Of a DNA stretch of 19,476 nucleotides, positions 15,049 through 19,476 are shown one piece after another. Position 1 is the stretch's first letter; every line of letters starts with the position of its first letter. A model generated the notes under the pieces. It did no database searches. It was not told the DNA's origin and saw only the letters and a list, made by a program, of their open reading frames with translations. Source of the stretch: an uncultured Flavobacteriales bacterium (GTDB taxonomy: Bacteria; Bacteroidota; Bacteroidia; Flavobacteriales_D; SKUL01); NCBI GenBank assembly GCA_937911795.1, contig CALDPJ010000170.1:1-19476 (forward strand). Reading direction: 5' to 3'. The translations under genes and the position numbers were made by a program.

Positions 15049-16827
15049 ATGCGGACAAAGTTTTTGATGGTTGTGATTGGTGTATTGTTGTCCGGGGCGG
15101 GGAATGCGGCACTTTCCACTGATATTGAACAACAAAAGAAGAAGATTCAGGAGTTAATTTACCGGGCACAGTATGATTCCGCTCAGGTGCTGACTCTGGA
15201 ATATTTGGAGTCACAGCATTTAACCGATCTCGACCGCGTTAGTGTTTATCTGCTTTATGCAGAAACCATTCGGGCCAGTGGCCGTCCTATTGAAGCTGTT
15301 ACAGCATTTAAGTGGGCGCTGAATCTGGCCAGAATGATTCCTGATAACCAGTTGTTGCTTTCTCGCATAAATATGAATATTGCCGGTGCTTATTTCGGTA
15401 TTCCTGATTATAAACTCGCACGTCGCTACGCAGAAGAATCCATCTCGATTAGCTCCGACACTTTAAGCGCATCAGTCGGTCACGCTACCAATTATCTCAT
15501 CATCGGTTATGACGATTATCTCAACAAGAACTTTTCGGATGCTGCACGGTATTTCCGGATGGCGAAAGCGGAGTACATAAAACACGATGCCTATTGTGAA
15601 CAGCCTTTGTACTATACCAAAATGGCTGAATTGCAGAATGAGCTCGGCAACAGGAAATTGGCGTATGCCATGATCGATTCTTCCAGGACAATCAGTGCTG
15701 AATGTGAAATAATGGTTTATCAGTTAATCACAGAAAATTCCCTCTATTTAATCCATCGTCGGAATAAGGACTTCGAATCGGCCATCGAAAGCGCTGAAGA
15801 AATCAAACGGCTGGAAGAGGAAATGCGTTACCATGAGCAACAAATGCGCATGGAGTCGATCGAAAAAGAATTCGAAAGGAAACTGCAGCAATCAGAAATT
15901 GATAATTTGCAGGAGATCAGTCTGAAGAAGGAAGAATTACTTTCCAAGCAACGGCAAATGCTGACTATTGCTGCAACAGCTGTAATTCTCCTCAGCATTT
16001 TGTTGGTCTTACTTATTGTCGCGCATCGCCGCAGAAAGCGGGTGATGAATCAGCTGGAAGTGTTGAACAATCAGTTGGAAGAACAAGTGGCTCAGCGAAC
16101 CGCTCATCTTGTTGAAGCAAATGAAAGAATTGTTCAGCACTCGCAAACGCTGTCGAACCAAAATAAAAAACTGACCGATTTCTACCACATCATTACGCAC
16201 AATTTACGTGCACCGCTTGGAAATTTGTCGGTATTGGTTGAATTGATTAATAACTCCTCGGATACATCCGCACAACAAGAGTTGCTTTCCGCCCTTTCAC
16301 CCGTTGTTGATAATATGAACCATACCGTGAACGAACTGCTGGAGGCCATTCAGTTTTCGGTACATACAGAAACGGAATTGAAATCGGTGAAGTTTGAAGA
16401 TTGTCTACGGACTGCAATGGAAGGTTTGTCACCACAGATTCAAACCACAAATGCCACCATCAAAGCAGATTTTTCCGGAGCCCCGGAAGTTCTTTATCCT
16501 GAACAGCATCTGGTGAGTCTGTTCCACAATTTATTATCCAATTCATTGAAATACAAAGCCGAATTACGCGATCCTCAAATTCAAATTTCTTCTGACACAA
16601 CAGGAGATGGTATCTTGCTGGAATTCAGAGATAACGGATCGGGAATGGATCTTGAGAAATATGGCCATCGTTTATTTCAGGCTGGCCGGGTTTTTCATGA
16701 TCACCCGGATGCCAAAGGTTATGGATTGTTTATGACAAAGATGCAGTTAGAAAATCATGAAGGAAGCATTCGCGCTGAAAGCAGTCCCGGTGTTGGTACC
16801 ACTTTCTTTGTAGAATTCAGTAAATAG
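15049..16827 (+). CDS. TPR-containing membrane sensor histidine kinase (orphan)
   Basis: A 592-residue hybrid of periplasmic TPR sensor and cytosolic kinase. It has a signal peptide (about 1-21, FLMVVIGVLLSGAGNAA), TPR-like helical pairs (about 28-240), a coiled coil (about 250-300), a TM helix (about 304-327, MLTIAATAVILLSILLVLLIV) with a basic RRRKR stop, then a second coiled coil leading to the HisKA dimerization domain. The phospho-accepting His is H384 in FYHIITHNLRAPLG. The HATPase_c domain has N-box N494/N498 (LFHNLLSNSLKYK), G1 box D528 (FRDNGSGM) and G2 box GYGLFMTKM (557-565), all intact. There is no receiver domain and no response regulator gene nearby, so its partner is elsewhere. 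It is divergent from the czc operon across 242 bp. The ligand is unknown; a metal role would only be inferred from neighbourhood. Confidence 0.92.
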   Translation: MRTKFLMVVIGVLLSGAGNAALSTDIEQQKKKIQELIYRAQYDSAQVLTLEYLESQHLTDLDRVSVYLLYAETIRASGRPIEAVTAFKWALNLARMIPDNQLLLSRINMNIAGAYFGIPDYKLARRYAEESISISSDTLSASVGHATNYLIIGYDDYLNKNFSDAARYFRMAKAEYIKHDAYCEQPLYYTKMAELQNELGNRKLAYAMIDSSRTISAECEIMVYQLITENSLYLIHRRNKDFESAIESAEEIKRLEEEMRYHEQQMRMESIEKEFERKLQQSEIDNLQEISLKKEELLSKQRQMLTIAATAVILLSILLVLLIVAHRRRKRVMNQLEVLNNQLEEQVAQRTAHLVEANERIVQHSQTLSNQNKKLTDFYHIITHNLRAPLGNLSVLVELINNSSDTSAQQELLSALSPVVDNMNHTVNELLEAIQFSVHTETELKSVKFEDCLRTAMEGLSPQIQTTNATIKADFSGAPEVLYPEQHLVSLFHNLLSNSLKYKAELRDPQIQISSDTTGDGILLEFRDNGSGMDLEKYGHRLFQAGRVFHDHPDAKGYGLFMTKMQLENHEGSIRAESSPGVGTTFFVEFSK

Positions 16828-16935
16828 ATTTTGAGGATGATTTTATAAATCCAATAAACCTGGCGAAGCTTAGATTTTCCGAAATACAATTATTGTACAT
16901 TTACGCGTTCATTTTTGATTGGACCTGATTCGTAC

Positions 16936-17172
16936 ATGAAAAATTTTTCTGTCCGTAATGTGCAGCTGCCGGTACTGCAGCGCCTTTTCAATTCTCCTTT
17001 TTTTCTAGTGCTCTGTGGATTGATGATCTTTTTGGTCATGGCTGGCATGGCATGGATTCTATATCAGGAGCGGATGCTGAATTACGATCCTGTATTCTTT
17101 TCATTTCTATTGATTCAGGAAGAGTGGTTTTCACCTGTACTGGGAAGATCGGATTATGGATTCGGAGAATAA
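16936..17172 (+). CDS. Short membrane ORF, possible pseudogene fragment
   Basis: A 78-codon frame (from ATG 16936; also open from TTG 16915) with one strong TM helix (about 18-42, FFLVLCGLMIFLVMAGMAWILY), followed by YDPVFFSFLLIQEEWFSPVLGR and an abrupt end. The pattern of one TM helix, then a Tyr-Asp pair and aromatic residues before a Gly-Arg, resembles the N-terminus of large multi-TM membrane proteins, so this may be a truncated remnant. It overlaps the next frame by 17 nt in another reading phase. The real product, if any, is unknown. Confidence 0.35.
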   Translation: MKNFSVRNVQLPVLQRLFNSPFFLVLCGLMIFLVMAGMAWILYQERMLNYDPVFFSFLLIQEEWFSPVLGRSDYGFGE

Positions 17173-17350
17173 CATGGGTAATTCTGAAAATCAAAGAATA
17201 TTAATGGATTTGCTGCCAGGTACCGATTATGTTGATATTATCACCTACCAGCATCCCTCAGGTATTGAACAAAGGATGGAAATTGGATTTTATGACCTGG
17301 TTCGCAAAAAGTATTATCCGAAAGCATCAATTCAACTAAACGTTGAATGA
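17156..17350 (+). CDS. Short ORF overlapping the previous one; possible C-terminal remnant
   Basis: A 64-codon frame, +1 relative to the preceding ORF. It is soluble in character, with MDLLPGTDYVDIITYQHPSG and a C-terminal FYDLVRKKYYPKAS. It has no signal peptide and no motif I recognise. It may be a genuine small gene with start-stop overlap, or, joined to the previous ORF, the leftover of a larger gene after deletion and a frameshift. I cannot tell these apart from the sequence alone. Confidence 0.3.
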   Translation: MDSENNMGNSENQRILMDLLPGTDYVDIITYQHPSGIEQRMEIGFYDLVRKKYYPKASIQLNVE

Positions 17351-17355
17351 TGCCT

Positions 17356-17376
17356 TCTGCTACTGATGCAGACTTT
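17356..17376 (+). terminator. Weak terminator-like hairpin
   Basis: TCTGC (17356-17360) pairs with GCAGA (17368-17372) around a 7-nt loop and is followed by CTTTTCT. The stem is only 5 bp, so it is a weak candidate terminator for the short ORFs just upstream. Confidence 0.25.
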
Positions 17377-17558
17377 TCTATTTCAGAACACTCGGTGGTT
17401 TTGTTCAGCAACTCTCATTACGTATAAATATTGGAAGCTGACTTTTAGACATTCCGGTACTATTTTTCAAAAAGCTTAACCGGCTTTAAAATCCTTTGTA
17501 TTTTTAATCAAATTCGCTATTTAAACGGAACGATTAGCTTTCAATTATTCTATTCAAG

Positions 17559-18272
17559 ATGAAACAACGGGATTTCTCAGGTCTACGCGCCGTTTTTATC
17601 AACGGAACACTCAAACGTTCTCCGGAAATCAGCCATACTCATGGGTTGATGGATGTATCGCGGAGGATTATGAATAAAGAAGGCGTGGATACAGAATTCA
17701 TTCGCTTTGTTGATCATGATGTTGCCCCCGGCATTTACCCCGATATGACGGAACACGGTTGGGAAAAAGACGAATGGCCGGAATTGTTTAAGCGAATAAT
17801 GGCCGCTGACATTCTTGTAATCGGCACCCCTATCTGGCTTGGCGAAAAATCGTCAGAAACCACAAAACTCATCGAGCGCCTGTACAGCCAGAGCGCAGAA
17901 TTGAACAACAAAGGACAATACATTTATTACGGAAAAACCGGCGGCTGTGTGGTCACCGGAAACGAAGACGGCGTGAAACACTGTGCACGCGATATTCTAT
18001 ACTCGCTGCAACACATCGGATTTTCCATTCCACCACAGGCCGACTGCGGTTGGGTGGGTGAAGCAGGACCGGGACCGAGCTATCTCGATGATGAGTCCAA
18101 CGCTTTTGAAAATGATTTCACGAACCGCAATACCACTTTTATGACTTACAACCTGATGCACATGGCGCTCATGCTGCGCGATATCAAAGGATTCCCGGCA
18201 TACGGTAATTTGCCCGAAGAATGGAAATCCGGCACGCGGTGGAATTTCGAAAATCCTGAGCACAGGGATTAA
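17559..18272 (+). CDS. Flavodoxin-fold NAD(P)H-dependent oxidoreductase
   Basis: A 237-residue protein of the flavodoxin/NADPH-dependent FMN reductase superfamily. The N-terminal FINGTLKRSPEISHTHGL matches the FMN phosphate-binding loop after the first strand; ILVIGTPIWLGEKSSETTKLIERL is the flavin-isoalloxazine loop, and GGCVVTGNEDGVKHCARDILYSL is the third flavin-side region. A longer C-terminus (GWVGEAGPGPSYLDD to GTRWNFENPEHRD) is specific to this subgroup. It is expected to use FMN to transfer electrons from NAD(P)H to a quinone or other acceptor in the cytosol; the acceptor is unknown. It is the first gene of an operon with DUF427 and egtB, with 9 nt to the next start. Confidence 0.9.
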   Translation: MKQRDFSGLRAVFINGTLKRSPEISHTHGLMDVSRRIMNKEGVDTEFIRFVDHDVAPGIYPDMTEHGWEKDEWPELFKRIMAADILVIGTPIWLGEKSSETTKLIERLYSQSAELNNKGQYIYYGKTGGCVVTGNEDGVKHCARDILYSLQHIGFSIPPQADCGWVGEAGPGPSYLDDESNAFENDFTNRNTTFMTYNLMHMALMLRDIKGFPAYGNLPEEWKSGTRWNFENPEHRD

Positions 18273-18281
18273 ATAAAACAC

Positions 18282-18566
18282 ATGATGAAAGCAGTCTGGA
18301 ACAATAAAGTTATAGCCGAGAGTGATGACACGCTGGTTGTGGAGGGAAATCACTACTTTCCAAACGAGTCAGTGAAATCGGAATATCTAGAAGAATCCGA
18401 CCACCACAGCGTCTGTCCATGGAAAGGAACGGCCAGCTATTATCACCTGAATGTAGACGGAGACATCAATGAAGATGCGGTTTGGTATTATCCCGAACCG
18501 AAACACATGGCAAAAGATATCAAAGGTCGAATGGCTTTTTGGAAGGGCGTTGAAATTACCGAATGA
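18282..18566 (+). CDS. DUF427 domain protein
   Basis: A 94-residue soluble protein that is essentially one DUF427 domain: MKAVWNNKVIAESDDTLVVEGNHYFPN, then SVCPWKGTASYYHLNVDG with the conserved Cys-Pro-Trp-Lys-Gly, and AVWYYPEPKHMAKDIKGRMAFW. The family's function is not established. Tandem Met codons open the frame, so translation may start at 18282 or 18285. It sits between the flavodoxin-fold reductase (9-nt gap) and egtB (4-nt ATGA-type overlap), suggesting translational coupling and a shared pathway. Confidence 0.9.
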   Translation: MMKAVWNNKVIAESDDTLVVEGNHYFPNESVKSEYLEESDHHSVCPWKGTASYYHLNVDGDINEDAVWYYPEPKHMAKDIKGRMAFWKGVEITE

Positions 18567-19476
18567 TGTCGACGCTCAGTGCTCATTTTCAAAAAGTAAG
18601 GCTTCGGACTGAAGATCTGTGTGCGCCGCTTGAATTGGCAGATTATATTCCGCAGCCTGTAGAATTTGTCAGTCCGGCGAAATGGCACCTGGCGCACAGC
18701 ACGTGGTTCTTCGAGGAATTTGTGCTCAGCAAATTCCTGCCAGAGTACAAGGCTTTTGATCCGGCTTTCGGCTATTTGTTCAATAGTTACTACAACTCCA
18801 TCGGCCAAAGAACGAACCGAAACAATCGCGGATTCATTACCCGCCCGGGAGTAGAAGATGTATACACGTACCGGCATCATGTTACCAAATACATGATCGA
18901 TTTGCTGGACCGTGAAATAAGTGCCGGGGCTGAGGAATTAATCCTTTTGGGAATCAACCACGAGCAACAGCACCAGGAATTGCTGATAACAGATCTGAAG
19001 TACACCCTCAGTCTCAATCCGACTTTTCCGGTTTATGATGAAAAAAATACTTTCCTGGCGGGATACAATAACGATTCCGGATGGATCCACGTTGAAAATG
19101 GTCTTTATTCTGTCGGATTCGAAGGAGACGGATTTTCTTATGACAATGAGCGCAGCAGACACCAGATATACCTGCAGGATTTCGAAATTTCAAAAACTTT
19201 GGTTACCAACCAGGAGTATCTGGAGTTTATTGAGGACGGAGCTTACAATGATTTTCGACATTGGTACGATGAAGCCTGGTATTGGTTGAAGGATAACGAT
19301 ATACAGCACCCGCTTTACTGGAAAAAAATTGAAGGTAAATGGTATCAATATACCCTTGCAGGATTGAAACCCTTGGATCCGAAAGCTATTCTCGGACATA
19401 TTTCACATTACGAAGCCAGTGCCTTTGCACATTGGAAGGAAATGCGTTTACCCACCGAATTTGAATGGGAAGTTGC
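18563..19476 (+). CDS. egtB: EgtB: hercynine oxygenase of ergothioneine biosynthesis, 3' end cut by window edge
   Basis: The visible 304 codons contain an N-terminal DinB-type domain and the start of the FGE-sulfatase (formylglycine-generating enzyme-like) domain. The iron-binding histidines are visible: H44 in HLAHSTWFFEEF, and H132 and H136 in NHEQQHQELL (counting from the Met at 18566). The FGE-like part starts around residue 195 (FEISKTLVTNQEYLEFI) and runs to RLPTEFEWEV at the window edge. EgtB is a non-haem iron, O2-dependent enzyme that joins a thiol donor to hercynine; the donor is cysteine or gamma-glutamylcysteine depending on the subtype, which the visible part does not settle. The stop of the DUF427 gene overlaps the ATGATG start by 4 nt. 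A neighbouring egtD outside the window would be expected. The related OvoA starts similarly but has a C-terminal methyltransferase, which cannot be excluded here. Confidence 0.92.
   Translation, partial: MMSTLSAHFQKVRLRTEDLCAPLELADYIPQPVEFVSPAKWHLAHSTWFFEEFVLSKFLPEYKAFDPAFGYLFNSYYNSIGQRTNRNNRGFITRPGVEDVYTYRHHVTKYMIDLLDREISAGAEELILLGINHEQQHQELLITDLKYTLSLNPTFPVYDEKNTFLAGYNNDSGWIHVENGLYSVGFEGDGFSYDNERSRHQIYLQDFEISKTLVTNQEYLEFIEDGAYNDFRHWYDEAWYWLKDNDIQHPLYWKKIEGKWYQYTLAGLKPLDPKAILGHISHYEASAFAHWKEMRLPTEFEWEV

Noticed and set aside
1..19476. Search by eye for tRNA genes, CRISPR repeats, insertion sequences, toxin-antitoxin pairs and phage genes
   Set aside because: No tRNA-like cloverleaf, regularly spaced repeat, transposase motif or integrase motif was recognised; this is not a substitute for tRNAscan or a repeat search.

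Overview
The window looks like a chromosomal segment from a Bacteroidota (Bacteroidetes) species, probably in or near Flavobacteriales. Three things suggest this. Shine-Dalgarno motifs are mostly absent before the starts. One exact match to the Bacteroidota -7 promoter consensus TAnnTTTG is present. The gene types also fit the phylum: a CzcA pump fused to its outer-membrane channel, a TPR sensor kinase with a periplasmic sensor, a GCS2-type ligase with a CBS domain, and a compact Mla/MCE transporter. Apart from one possibly decayed locus, coding density is high. I saw no tRNA, rRNA, CRISPR array, insertion sequence or phage gene.

Layout, left to right. (1) 1-1721, minus: the N-terminal 573 codons of a glutamate-cysteine ligase family (GCS2) protein that runs into a CBS domain and off the left edge. 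(2) 1942-4048, plus: an adenine-deaminase-type amidohydrolase followed 10 nt later by a membrane-anchored endonuclease/exonuclease/phosphatase protein. (3) 4162-5316, plus: a single-pass membrane protein of unknown function, then at 5453-5659 a 68-residue protein with no aliphatic, aromatic or cysteine residues. (4) 5660-6031: a non-coding gap with a terminator-like hairpin and a 16-bp perfect inverted repeat. (5) 6032-8383, plus: an MlaE permease, MlaF ATPase and MlaD/MCE substrate-binding operon for lipid transport across the envelope, followed by a YciI-like gene. (6) 14806-8740, minus: a heavy-metal efflux operon made of a small His-rich exported protein, a CzcA-CzcC fusion and a CzcB-type lipoprotein adaptor. 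(7) 15049-16827, plus: an orphan TPR sensor histidine kinase, divergent from the efflux operon. (8) 16936-17350: two short overlapping frames that may be the remains of a membrane-protein gene. (9) 17559 to the right edge, plus: a tight operon of a flavodoxin-fold reductase, a DUF427 protein and EgtB, the oxygen-dependent C-S bond-forming enzyme of ergothioneine synthesis.

The least routine item is the internal signal-peptide-like segment in the CzcA-CzcC fusion (residues about 1041-1061). It would allow one polypeptide to supply both the inner-membrane pump and, after cleavage, the outer-membrane channel. The others worth attention are the hydrophobic-free small protein and its downstream hairpins, the reductase-DUF427-EgtB operon, and the GCS2-CBS fusion. 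I do not see a clearly new multi-gene defence or biosynthetic system in this window.
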